Shown piece after piece: positions 8,701 through 16,427 of a stretch of DNA of 64,000 nt. A program made the position numbers and the translations under genes. Position 1 is the stretch's first letter. Each line of letters starts with the position of its first letter. The DNA is from Alteromonadaceae bacterium 2753L.S.0a.02 (GTDB taxonomy: Bacteria; Pseudomonadota; Gammaproteobacteria; Pseudomonadales; Cellvibrionaceae). The notes under the pieces are model-generated. The model had not been told where the DNA came from and did not search any database. It saw only the letters and a list, made by a program, of their open reading frames with translations. The stretch is from contig VISH01000001.1 of NCBI GenBank assembly GCA_007827375.1, forward strand, positions 930,001 through 994,000, in the 5' to 3' direction.

Positions 8701-9525
8701 ACCCTTGTAACGCACCTCGGTGAAAAAGTGTGCATCGGGGGTTCGGGTTTGCGGCACATTAGAACCCCAGGCAATAATATAACCCGCGTTATACCAGTCT
8801 GCAGATTCCGGCACATCGGTTTGTTCACCCCAGATTTGGGGCGAAGCCGGAGGTAAATCACAATACCAATCGTAAAAGCTTAAACAGTTACCGCCGATTA
8901 ACGATAAATAGCGCGCGCCGGCCGCATAGCTCACCATGCTCATTGCAGGAATTGGAGAAAAACCAGTGATACGGTCGGGGCCAAAAGTTTTTGCGGTATA
9001 CACGTTGGCGGCCGCAATCAATTCGTTGACTTCAGCCCACTCCGCGCGCACCAAACCACCGAGGCCACGTTTGCTTTTATAGCTCTTGGTTTTTGCCGGG
9101 TCGTTAACAATCGATTCCCAGGCTGCCACCGGATCGCTATGATTTAACTTTGCTTCGCGCCACAGTTTTAAAAGGTGCTTGCGGATTTTGGGGTACTTTA
9201 AGCGGTTAGCGCTGTAGATATACCAACTGAAACTGGCGCCGCGTGGGCAACCGCGAGGTTCATGATTGGGCAAATCCGGTCGGGTACGTGGATAATCGGT
9301 TTGCTGGGTTTCCCAGGTGACCAGACCATCTTTTACATAAATTTTCCAACTGCACGAACCCGTGCAATTCACACCGTGGGTGGAACGCACAATTTTGTCG
9401 TGCTGCCAGCGTTTGCGATAACCTTCTTCCCAACTGCGGTCTTCGTTCGTTGTAACACCATGACCGTTTGCAAAGCTGGTTTTTTTAACATTAAAAAAAC
9501 GCAGCTTATCGATAAAGTGACTCAT
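5782..9525 (-). CDS. narG: Respiratory nitrate reductase alpha subunit (Mo-bis-MGD)
   Basis: 1247 aa, exactly the E. coli NarG length, and close to it throughout. The FS0 ligands are in HGVNCTGSCSWKIYV and EPRGCPRGASFSWY; the Asp that ligates Mo is in the conserved stretch EQTDVPESADWYN. There is no Tat signal, so the active site faces the cytoplasm and nitrate must be imported. First gene of narGHJI-PPIase-Cys protein-CBS. It is divergent from narX, with FNR and NarL sites in the 249-bp gap between them. Confidence 0.98.
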   Translation of the reverse strand: MSHFIDKLRFFNVKKTSFANGHGVTTNEDRSWEEGYRKRWQHDKIVRSTHGVNCTGSCSWKIYVKDGLVTWETQQTDYPRTRPDLPNHEPRGCPRGASFSWYIYSANRLKYPKIRKHLLKLWREAKLNHSDPVAAWESIVNDPAKTKSYKSKRGLGGLVRAEWAEVNELIAAANVYTAKTFGPDRITGFSPIPAMSMVSYAAGARYLSLIGGNCLSFYDWYCDLPPASPQIWGEQTDVPESADWYNAGYIIAWGSNVPQTRTPDAHFFTEVRYKGTKTVSVTPDYSEVAKLTDEWLPAKQGTDAAVAMAMGHVVLKEFHVEKQSEYFKNYCQSKTDFPYLVKLEQIENGFQQGAFLRASDLKDDLGQSNNPEWKTIAVNADGSLVSPTGSIGYRWGESGKWNIDQRDGASGVELDLKTTLRDCSDGFAEVAFPYFGGKEHEFNYFDKTEHNEVQLRRVPVKKVQLADGSHAYVATVYDLTLANYGVDNGLECPNTAKSLDDDMPYTPAWQEKITGVPREQVIRIAREFADNAHKTQGRSMIIIGAAMNHWYNMDMNYRGVINLLMMCGCIGQSGGGWAHYVGQEKLRPQTGWQPLAFGLDWQRPPRHMNGTSFFYNHSDQWRYEKLEMSEVISPLANKEKWSASIIDYNTRAERMGWLPSAPQLGTNPLNLCKLAAQQGMDPKDYAVQQLKSGDLKFACEDPDNPQNYPRNMFIWRSNLLGSSGKGHEYMLRHLLGTKHGLMGKDLGESGDKKPEDVAWRDEAPEGKLDLLVTLDFRMSTTCLYSDIVLPTATWYEKDDMNTSDMHPFIHPLSKAVDPVWQSKSDWDIFKGVAKKFSELANGHLGVEKDLVTLPLLHDTPAELAQPDGVKSWWKGECELIPGKTAPNMIVVERDYPSTYQRFTSLGPLMEKLGNGGKGINWNTETEVEFLGKLNHRHTDEGAHQGRPKIESAIDAAEVILSLAPETNGQVAVKAWDALSKITGRDHTHLALPKEDEKIRFHDIVAQPRKIISSPTWSGLEDEHVSYNAGYTNVHELIPWRTVTGRQQFYQDHEWMRDFGETQCLYKPPVNMKTVQPLLGKKPNGNHELVLNWITPHQKWGIHSTYSDNLLMLTLSRGGPIVWLSEVDAKKAGIEDNDWIEVFNVNGAIAARAVVSQRVPEGMSMMYHAQERIVNVPGAETTKTRGGIHNSVTRAVMKPTHMIGGYAQQAYGFNYYGTVGCNRDEFVIVRKMDKVDWLDEESASEELK

Positions 9526-9593
9526 TGTTATAGATTCCTCGGTAGCCCCTGGAATGCAGAGCAGCGGGGCTCTGCTAAAACGGATATGACAAC

Positions 9594-9634
9594 ACTATAA
9601 GAAGCGCCAGCAACTGAAATTTGATCTGTATCAA
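9594..9634 (-). promoter_or_regulatory. narG promoter with perfect FNR/Anr box
   Basis: TTGATCTGTATCAA at 9621-9634 matches the FNR consensus TTGAT-N4-ATCAA at all ten positions. On the minus strand a TATAGT -10 lies at 9599-9594, placing the start near 9587, with the FNR box centred about 41 bp upstream. This is a textbook class II FNR-dependent promoter with no need for a -35. It leaves a 5' leader of about 60 nt before narG. Confidence 0.85.
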
Positions 9635-9670
9635 AACGATTTTTGAGCTAACTACTCATACCTACAGCGA

Positions 9671-9686
9671 TACCTACAAGGGGGTA
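9671..9686. promoter_or_regulatory. Candidate NarL 7-2-7 heptamer pair, narG-narX intergenic
   Basis: TACCTAC-AA-GGGGGTA is an inverted heptamer pair with 2-bp spacing, the arrangement bound by NarL. A further TACCTAC lies at 9659-9665 and a TACTCAT at 9653-9659, close to the TACYYMT consensus. The pair is about 90 bp upstream of the predicted narG start and about the same distance before narX, so it could serve either gene. Confidence 0.6.
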
Positions 9687-9774
9687 GGCGGGTGTTATAA
9701 AGAAGGGAAAGGGGTACAATTTTCGTAACGAATTTAATTAGTTAGCCATGTAATTCATGGGGATTTAGACCACC

Positions 9775-11655
9775 ATGTATCGCGATATCAGCAAACAGCC
9801 GCAGCAGGAATATCACGCATCGGTAATGAGTTACATTACCTTGTCGTTGGTGACCATTATCGGCATCACCCTAATAAGCATCTTTATTTCATTTTGGGTT
9901 ACGGAACTCGCTGATAAAGACGCGCAAGCCATCAATCTTTCAGGTTCGATGCGCATGCAGACCTATCTGATAGGGATGAATTTACAGCGTGGCGAATTTC
10001 AACAGGCACAGCAAAATATTCATCGTCTGCATAAAACCTGGAACCACCCCATCTTTTCGCACCAGCACGCACAATTGGGAAACACTCCAGATAAGCATAC
10101 CCGTTTAAACCAACTGTTCACCACAGCCTACGATTACTGGCTAAATCAACTGCAACCGCGTTTACAGGAAGCCGTGGCATTACAGCAGGCCCCCGACAAT
10201 CTCGCTGCGCTGCTCGATCAGCATGTATTGCTTACCGACAACCTAGTTACGCAGTTTCAGGAAGACGCTGAACGAAAAATTGTGAATCTACGTACTTTTC
10301 AGCTTGTAGTGCTACTCATTACCGTGCTGGTGGGTAGCTTAATTTTTTACCTCTTAAAAAACCGTATTGAAAAACCGCTATCGCAATTGACCGAAACGGC
10401 CGACAAAATTCGTCAAGGCGATTTAACCCAACAGGTGGAAGTATCTGGTCGTGACGAATTAGGTTTATTGGCTTCCACGTTCAACCGTATGACGAAGTCG
10501 ATCGCCAATTCGTACAGTGTATTGGAAGAGCGAGTGGAATCGCGCACCCAGGAGTTGCAGCAGAATAATATTGCCTTGGAATTTTTATTCCGCACTGCAC
10601 GGGAGATTCTCCAGAGCCCTAACGGTGAATTTAGCTACGCAGACACTCTTAATCGCCTCGCAAAGATTATCGACCGACCCAAATTGGAGTTATGCCTGTT
10701 TACTGAACAGGGTGAACGCCCCTATCTACAACTGGTATCTGGCGAAGGAGGTAAGAATCCCTGTGATAAAACCGATTGCCTTAATTGCCGCAATATATCA
10801 AAGCCGGATGAACTGATAGATCTACCGGGGCACCGTCGCTTTCCGATAGTGATGGCAAAGCGTTTTTTTGGCACCATCGATTTACACCTCGACGATCAAG
10901 CTACTCTGGCAGATTGGAAACAAAATTTGATTCAGTCAGTCGCCAACCAGTTTGCCATCGCGCTATCCATGAGTGAACAGAAAGACCGCGAAAACCGCTT
11001 CGCCATGCTTAACGAACGCACGGTTATTGCGCGCGAACTGCACGACTCCCTGGCGCAGGCGCTATCTTATTTACAAATTCAGGTTACTCGCCTGCAGAAA
11101 TCTAAAGACAGACAAAAATATGAATTACAGCAGGCAATTATCGATGAGCTTCGCGAGGGTTTGTCATCAGCGTATCGCCAATTGCGGGAACTGCTCACCA
11201 CTTTCCGCTTGAAAATGGATGATGGCGGCTTGTATTCAGCCCTACTCAGCACGGTGCAACAGCTGCAGGAACGCAGCGATATGCAAATCGAACTGGACTA
11301 CGAGGTAGGTGATATTCCGCTCTCTGCCAGTGAGGAAATTCATCTGCTACAGATTGTTCGCGAAGCCGGTCAGAATGCTGTGTATCACTCCAAAGGGAAT
11401 AATGTGAATATCAGTTTGCGACACATCAGCAACTCTCGTGTTGAATTGCGGGTAGACGACGACGGAATTGGTATTCCCGATACCCCGGAGAAACTCAATC
11501 ACTACGGCCTGGCAATCATGAGCGAGCGCAGTCGAAATCTTGGTGGCACGCTGGATATATCACTGCGCAAGAGCGGTGGCACCAGTGTCAGTTTTACTTT
11601 TATCCCCAATTACAATCGCGAAGAAGCCTTAATTTCTACCCACAAAGGGGAATAG
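9775..11655 (+). CDS. narX: Nitrate/nitrite sensor histidine kinase
   Basis: 626 aa. TM1 (about 17-43), then a periplasmic sensor with the P-box AQAINLSGSMRMQTYLIGM that binds nitrate, TM2 (about 178-198), HAMP, coiled coil, a central domain with a C-x4-C-x2-C cluster (Cys330, 335, 338), a HisKA_3 dimerisation domain (RELHDSLAQALSYL, His423) and an HATPase with DDDGIGIP. This is the NarX/NarQ architecture. It phosphorylates NarL, encoded 2.9 kb downstream rather than adjacent. Divergent from narG. Confidence 0.93.
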   Translation: MYRDISKQPQQEYHASVMSYITLSLVTIIGITLISIFISFWVTELADKDAQAINLSGSMRMQTYLIGMNLQRGEFQQAQQNIHRLHKTWNHPIFSHQHAQLGNTPDKHTRLNQLFTTAYDYWLNQLQPRLQEAVALQQAPDNLAALLDQHVLLTDNLVTQFQEDAERKIVNLRTFQLVVLLITVLVGSLIFYLLKNRIEKPLSQLTETADKIRQGDLTQQVEVSGRDELGLLASTFNRMTKSIANSYSVLEERVESRTQELQQNNIALEFLFRTAREILQSPNGEFSYADTLNRLAKIIDRPKLELCLFTEQGERPYLQLVSGEGGKNPCDKTDCLNCRNISKPDELIDLPGHRRFPIVMAKRFFGTIDLHLDDQATLADWKQNLIQSVANQFAIALSMSEQKDRENRFAMLNERTVIARELHDSLAQALSYLQIQVTRLQKSKDRQKYELQQAIIDELREGLSSAYRQLRELLTTFRLKMDDGGLYSALLSTVQQLQERSDMQIELDYEVGDIPLSASEEIHLLQIVREAGQNAVYHSKGNNVNISLRHISNSRVELRVDDDGIGIPDTPEKLNHYGLAIMSERSRNLGGTLDISLRKSGGTSVSFTFIPNYNREEALISTHKGE

Positions 11656-11700
11656 CTTTCACGCCTGCAACGCACTAGCCTAAGGTGAGGAGGTTAGTGC

Positions 11701-12363
11701 ATGAAACTGTTAAGCACATCGGTATTAGATATTGCCAATAACTTATCTGGCGCGAGTCGTGTGTTCCATTATTTTGGAATTGATTTATGTGAGCACTCCG
11801 ATAAACGACTTGAGGAGTTAAGCCAGGCTCAAAACATAAATCAAGCAGATTTACTGGAAGAATTTAATACACTCCCAAAACCGCCTGATCTACAGCTAGC
11901 CCCCTGGAAAAAGCTGAGCACTGCGAAATTTATCGATAAATTGCTCGCTGAGTTCCACTACCGACATCGCAAACACTTGCCGGAAATTATTCGGCTCTCG
12001 CGCCACTTAGATAAACACCTGAAACACCCTGCCCTGCCGAGACACCTGAGTCACAAACTCATCAACTTTCAGGAAGACCTTGAGCAGCATATGATTGCCG
12101 AAGAGCAGGAATTGTTCCCAATGCTAAAATCCGCTCCTGTTGCAGATATAAAAACACACCTTTCGGCAATGCATTTTAAACACAGGGAACATGACCGCGC
12201 CATGCAAAGCCTGGAAACCATGACTGGTCAGCTCTGTACTCCTAGTGGCGTAAATTGTGCAACCCTGCAAGTACTTTATTCCGAACTTGGGCGCTTTCTA
12301 AACGAACTGCGTACCCACATGGTTCTAGAAGACGAAATTCTTTACCAACGAATTACTCAATAA
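11701..12363 (+). CDS. RIC-family di-iron protein (YtfE/DnrN/ScdA), Fe-S repair or NO tolerance
   Basis: 220 aa with an N-terminal ScdA_N domain and a hemerythrin-like four-helix domain. The expected iron ligands occur in FHYRHRKHLPE, EQHMIAEEQELFPM, HFKHREHD and LRTHMVLEDEIL. The family repairs Fe-S centres or handles NO after nitrosative damage, which fits co-location with nitrate respiration. ScdA_N domains normally have a Cys pair (GIDxCC); here it is GIDLCEHSDKR, so only Cys30 remains. Preceded by GAGGAGG and 45 bp after narX, so probably co-transcribed with it. Confidence 0.88.
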   Translation: MKLLSTSVLDIANNLSGASRVFHYFGIDLCEHSDKRLEELSQAQNINQADLLEEFNTLPKPPDLQLAPWKKLSTAKFIDKLLAEFHYRHRKHLPEIIRLSRHLDKHLKHPALPRHLSHKLINFQEDLEQHMIAEEQELFPMLKSAPVADIKTHLSAMHFKHREHDRAMQSLETMTGQLCTPSGVNCATLQVLYSELGRFLNELRTHMVLEDEILYQRITQ

Positions 12364-12466
12364 TACGGCCTCTTTTTGGATAGATTATTCTATCCGTTGT
12401 CTCAGAGCACTAACGAAATCACAATCTAAGCTCGTTCTGAATTGTCTTTTCAAGATAAAAATAACA

Positions 12467-12510
12467 AAGCGCCGAATCAATCAGAATCCCTTCTGACGAA
12501 CTCGGCGCTT
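12467..12510. terminator. Long inverted repeat between convergent ric and narK
   Basis: Outer arms AAGCGCCGA (12467-12475) and TCGGCGCTT (12502-12510) enclose a second stem, TCAGAA-TCCC-TTCTGA. It lies between two convergent genes and can fold from either strand. There is no strong T-run on either side, so it may be an mRNA 3'-end or a weak bidirectional terminator. Confidence 0.55.
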
Positions 12511-12534
12511 ACCAAAGTTTAGCCTTGAATACAA

Positions 12535-14214
12535 TTAAGGATTGTAGTATTCACCATCTTTACGGAGATAGAACCACCAGTTCACCAATACACAAACTGC
12601 GTAGAATCCAGCAAAGCCGTAGAGCGCGACCTCAGGTGTGGTTGCTTTAATTTGCTCACCAATTACCTTGGGAATATAAAACGCACCATAGGCTGCTACG
12701 GCAGACGTCCAACCGAGAACGGGGCCAGCTTGTTCTTTGGGAAATACCATAGCGATGGTTCGGAAGGTGGAGCCATTACCAATGCCGGTAGCCGCGAACA
12801 GCAGCAAAAATAACACGAAAAAAGGCACAAAAAATTCTTCCGGCGTTGCTGAACTGTACGCGGCTTTCATATAGTAAGCTACGCCGATTGAACTCGCCAC
12901 CATCACCACGGAACACACCTGCGTAACCAATGCACCACCAATTTTATCGGCAATCCAGCCACCCACCGGGCGAATCAGTGCGCCGATAAAAGGACCCATC
13001 CAGGCATACATTAATGCACTCGGGCCGTTGGCGTTAATCGTATCGTGGGTAACGATATCGCCAACCATAAGGTGCTGATAGCCAAAAATCACTTTAATCG
13101 CCAAAGGAAAGGCTGCTGAAAATCCGATAAACGAACCGAAGGTCATGGTGTAGATAACACTCATTACCCAAGTATGCTTATTGTTAAAGATTTGATACTG
13201 GCGAGACAGTGTATTGCGTATCTGGCCGGGAATCTGTTTCAACATAAAAACCGTTGAAGCGATAACAAGTACCAGAACAATTTCTTTCGGTACACCAAAA
13301 CCCGAACCGTTCGCCGATTCAGGTAGCAGTAACCACAACCCGAAAGCGGCAGTGAGAAAACCCACCAACAGCATGCCGGAAATTAAACCAAAGCTGAGTA
13401 CTGGGTTGGGAATATCGGGCGAAACTTCTTTGGTTCGAATATTATTCATACCAAACCAGCCCAAAAATGCCAAAGGCACTAAAAACAGTAGCCATACCAG
13501 ACCGGCGTTTTGGATGTAGGTTTGCGAACCGGCGGGAATTTTACCAATAAGCGTACCCGAGGTATTTTGCAGCACCATAGCGTCACCGCCTAAACCGCCA
13601 AACAGGCCGAAGGTCATTACCAGCGGTACCAGTATCTGCATTGTTGTAACACCAAAATTCCCCAAGCCCGCGTTTAATCCCAAGGCCAGGCCCTGTTGTT
13701 TTTTGGGGTAAAAGAAACTGATATTCGACATGGATGACGCGAAATTCCCGCCGCCAAAACCGGATAACAAGGCCAACATTTGAAACACCCAAAGCGGCGT
13801 ATTTTGATCACGTAACGCTAAACCAGCACCCAATGCTGGAATCATTAACAATGCGGTGGTAAAAAAGATGGTATTACGGCCGCCTGCCATGCGAATAAAA
13901 AAACTACTGGGAATTCGCAGAGTAGCTCCAGTGAGGCCGGCAATGGCCATTAGCGTAAACAATTCAGATTTTGCGAACGGGAACCCCAGATTCAACATTT
14001 GTACAGTGATAATGCCCCAGTACAACCAAACAGCAAAACCACAGAGTAAACTTGGAATGGAAATCCAGAGATTGCGGCTGGCGATTTTTTTACCGGTGTT
14101 TTGCCAGAAGCTGTCATCTTCCGGGTCCCACCGGCTGATATCGGCGCCCTTTGTTTTATCGCCCGCTGGTCTTGCGTCGGAGGCGGGTTCTCCATGCGAT
14201 AGTGTGTGTGTCAT
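12535..14214 (-). CDS. narK: Nitrate/nitrite transporter, NarK/NarU type (MFS, NNP family)
   Basis: 559 aa with about 12 membrane segments. It has the nitrate-signature motifs SGFGGGNFASSMSNISFFYP and GLNAGLGNFGVTTMQ and later GIGNGSTFRTIAMVFP, matching E. coli NarK. It exchanges cytoplasmic nitrite for external nitrate. It is about 100 residues longer than NarK, with a polar N-terminus and an extended loop around VLQNTSGTLIGKIPAGSQTY. I start at ATG 14214 (RBS AGGGG) rather than at the ORF limit 14289. Opposite in direction to narX and narL. Confidence 0.93.
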   Translation of the reverse strand: MTHTLSHGEPASDARPAGDKTKGADISRWDPEDDSFWQNTGKKIASRNLWISIPSLLCGFAVWLYWGIITVQMLNLGFPFAKSELFTLMAIAGLTGATLRIPSSFFIRMAGGRNTIFFTTALLMIPALGAGLALRDQNTPLWVFQMLALLSGFGGGNFASSMSNISFFYPKKQQGLALGLNAGLGNFGVTTMQILVPLVMTFGLFGGLGGDAMVLQNTSGTLIGKIPAGSQTYIQNAGLVWLLFLVPLAFLGWFGMNNIRTKEVSPDIPNPVLSFGLISGMLLVGFLTAAFGLWLLLPESANGSGFGVPKEIVLVLVIASTVFMLKQIPGQIRNTLSRQYQIFNNKHTWVMSVIYTMTFGSFIGFSAAFPLAIKVIFGYQHLMVGDIVTHDTINANGPSALMYAWMGPFIGALIRPVGGWIADKIGGALVTQVCSVVMVASSIGVAYYMKAAYSSATPEEFFVPFFVLFLLLFAATGIGNGSTFRTIAMVFPKEQAGPVLGWTSAVAAYGAFYIPKVIGEQIKATTPEVALYGFAGFYAVCVLVNWWFYLRKDGEYYNP

Positions 14215-14335
14215 AAATAATCCCCTGCCGGCGCTGCGGCGTTTTAATACTGACACAATCACTATGGAAAAAGCGGCGCAATGGAACAACTGATACGAGG
14301 GGGTAGCCCCAAAAAATTATTTGCGGTTTATGTAT

Positions 14336-14351
14336 TACCCCTTAGTGGGTA
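14336..14351. promoter_or_regulatory. Candidate NarL 7-2-7 heptamer pair, narK-narL intergenic
   Basis: TACCCCT-TA-GTGGGTA is a near-perfect inverted heptamer pair with 2-bp spacing. A single GGGGGTA heptamer lies at 14299-14305, closer to narK. The pair is about 120 bp upstream of the narK start codon, in a position suitable for NarL activation of narK. Confidence 0.65.
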
Positions 14352-14444
14352 GAAACTGCCTGCCTTTACAGGCTGCGCGGCAATTCACAAAAGCTAATGG
14401 TGGTATTTGCCGCCTTCAGGCTTAATATGCGGGGTTGGTGGTTA

Positions 14445-14486
14445 ATGATATAAATCAAATACAATAGTCGCAGCTTCACTTATTTT
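14445..14486 (+). promoter_or_regulatory. narL promoter with FNR/Anr box
   Basis: ATGATATAAATCAA at 14445-14458 matches the FNR consensus at nine of ten positions. A TATTTT -10 lies at 14481-14486, which sets the start near 14493 and the box centre at about -41.5. A GAGGAG Shine-Dalgarno at 14506-14511 precedes the narL ATG. This predicts anaerobic induction of narL (and moeA). Confidence 0.7.
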
Positions 14487-14516
14487 CGAAGTTCCATCGC
14501 TTGCTGAGGAGTCTTT

Positions 14517-15158
14517 ATGTCGCATTCACCCGCTACCGTTCTCTTGGTTGATGACCACCCACTGCTCCGTAAAGGACTGGTACAATTAATTGAGTTCGAA
14601 GACGATCTCGAAGTTATCGGAGAGGCAAGCAATGGCGAGGACGCCATTCAGCTGGCCGTTGCCAAAGATCCAGATTTAATCGTTCTGGATTTAAATATGC
14701 AGGGCATGGATGGTCTGGAAACCTTACGCGCACTGCGTGAACAGGAAATCACGTCACGCATCATCATGTTAACCGTGTCAGATAACGACGAAGATGTTGT
14801 AAGCGCCATTACCCACGGTGCAGATGGCTATTTGTTAAAAGATATGGACCCGGAACAAATACTGGAACAGTTAAAAGAAGCCGCTCTGGGTAAAATGGTT
14901 ATCAGCCAGAAGCTTACGCATATTCTCGCTGGCGCAATTCGCGGCGAAAGTGGCGACCGTCCCAATTTGCTTGCCAAACTCACCAGTCGTGAGCATGAAA
15001 TATTAAAATATATTGCCAAAGGCTTGAGTAACAAGTTAATTGCACGTGAGCTAAACATTACCGATGGCACAGTGAAAGTACATGTGAAACACATTTTAAA
15101 AAAACTCAATTTACGCTCGCGGGTTGAAGCTGCAGTGTGGATGGTAAACAACAAGTAA
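14517..15158 (+). CDS. narL: Nitrate/nitrite response regulator
   Basis: 213 aa: receiver domain (about 7-122) with acidic pair Asp12/Asp13, phospho-acceptor Asp58 in LIVLDLNMQ and the conserved Lys of GYLLKDMDPEQI, then a LuxR-type HTH containing LTSREHEILKYIAKGLSNKL and ITDGTVKVHVKHILKKLNL. This matches NarL/NarP. It should bind the TACYYMT heptamers found upstream of narG, narK and the NarK1-type gene. moeA follows after 9 bp, so the two are probably one operon. Confidence 0.92.
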   Translation: MSHSPATVLLVDDHPLLRKGLVQLIEFEDDLEVIGEASNGEDAIQLAVAKDPDLIVLDLNMQGMDGLETLRALREQEITSRIIMLTVSDNDEDVVSAITHGADGYLLKDMDPEQILEQLKEAALGKMVISQKLTHILAGAIRGESGDRPNLLAKLTSREHEILKYIAKGLSNKLIARELNITDGTVKVHVKHILKKLNLRSRVEAAVWMVNNK

Positions 15159-15167
15159 GGTACGTTT

Positions 15168-16427
15168 ATGAGTTGCTGTGATTCTCCCGACCTTTTACCG
15201 TTTGATGATGCATTGAATATTCTGCGCTCAGAAATTCACAGCATTACAGAAACCGAAACTCTTGCACTGGGCGACAGCCTTAATCGCATTTTAGCGGAAG
15301 ACATTATCAGTCAAAACGACATTCCTAATTACGATAACTCCGCAATGGACGGCTATGCGCTGAATACCGAACTCAGTGATACTGAAATGCCCTTGCGTGT
15401 TATTGGTGAATCTTTTGCAGGAAAGCCTTTTCAAGGCAAACTTGGTGCCGACGAGTGCATTCGCATCATGACCGGCGCGAAAATTCCTGGAAACTGCAAT
15501 TGCGTGGTAATGCAGGAAAACGTTATTCGAGAAGGCGACTCCATCACGCTGACCAAGCCCGCCAGAAATGGCGATAATATTCGCCGCGCCGGTAACGATG
15601 TCGCGGCTGGCAGCCTGGTACTCGCCGCCGGTCGTCGCCTGGGGCCAGTCGAAATTGGCATGCTTGCCTCCGTAGGAACGGCAAATGTACGGGTACGGCG
15701 TAAAATTAAGGTCGCGGTATTTTCCACAGGTGATGAACTCACACCTTTAGGACATTCACTTGAAGAGGGCCAGATATACGACAGCAATCGTTATTTGCTC
15801 GTTGCAGCCTTACAACAACTTGGGGTTGCGATTCATGATTACGGCGCATTAAGCGACGATCCCGATCTTATCGAACGTGCTTTTTTACGCGCGGCAAAGG
15901 ATTGTGATGCGGTTATTTCATCGGGTGGCGTTTCGGTCGGCGAGGCGGATTTTACCCGCGATATCCTCCTCAAACACGGCGATATAGAATTTTACAAACT
16001 GGCTGTAAAACCGGGAAAACCCTTTGCATTTGGCAGCATCTATGCTTCCCTGCAAGATCGCGAAAAGCAGCAAGGTTGTTATTTCTTCGGCTTACCCGGC
16101 AACCCTGTTTCTGCAGCCGTTACCTTTCACCAGCTTGCGGTGCCTGCGCTAAAAGTGCTGGCTGGTGAAATAGAACGCAAAGCCATCAGTTTTCGTGTAC
16201 CGGCGTTTTCACCCTTTAAAAAGCGCCCTGGTCGGGTGGATTTTCAACGCGCACGCCTGGTATACAGCCCCAACGGAAAATTGTGTGTTGAAAGCACCGG
16301 CACACAAAGCTCCGGTGCGCTGTCATCCATGGTCGCTGCCAATTGCTACGTGCGCCTCGATACGGATCGCGGTAATGTGGAAAGCGGTGAATTGGTGGAT
16401 GTAATTCCGCTCAACGATTTACGTTGA
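15168..16427 (+). CDS. moeA: Molybdopterin molybdenumtransferase
   Basis: 419 aa, the usual MoeA size. It contains PNYDNSAMDGYAL, CIRIMTGAKIPGNCNCVVMQE, FSTGDELTPLG, ISSGGVSVGEADFT and FGLPGNPVSAAVTFHQL. It inserts molybdate into adenylylated molybdopterin to make the cofactor needed by NarG. It lies 9 bp after narL and its last 9 bp overlap the 3' end of the convergent PP2C-kinase gene. Confidence 0.95.
   Translation: MSCCDSPDLLPFDDALNILRSEIHSITETETLALGDSLNRILAEDIISQNDIPNYDNSAMDGYALNTELSDTEMPLRVIGESFAGKPFQGKLGADECIRIMTGAKIPGNCNCVVMQENVIREGDSITLTKPARNGDNIRRAGNDVAAGSLVLAAGRRLGPVEIGMLASVGTANVRVRRKIKVAVFSTGDELTPLGHSLEEGQIYDSNRYLLVAALQQLGVAIHDYGALSDDPDLIERAFLRAAKDCDAVISSGGVSVGEADFTRDILLKHGDIEFYKLAVKPGKPFAFGSIYASLQDREKQQGCYFFGLPGNPVSAAVTFHQLAVPALKVLAGEIERKAISFRVPAFSPFKKRPGRVDFQRARLVYSPNGKLCVESTGTQSSGALSSMVAANCYVRLDTDRGNVESGELVDVIPLNDLR

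Noticed and set aside
9711..9733. TTCGT-A-ACGAA inverted repeat upstream of narX as a regulator site
   Set aside because: Too short and matches no NO-responsive or nitrate-responsive consensus I can name.
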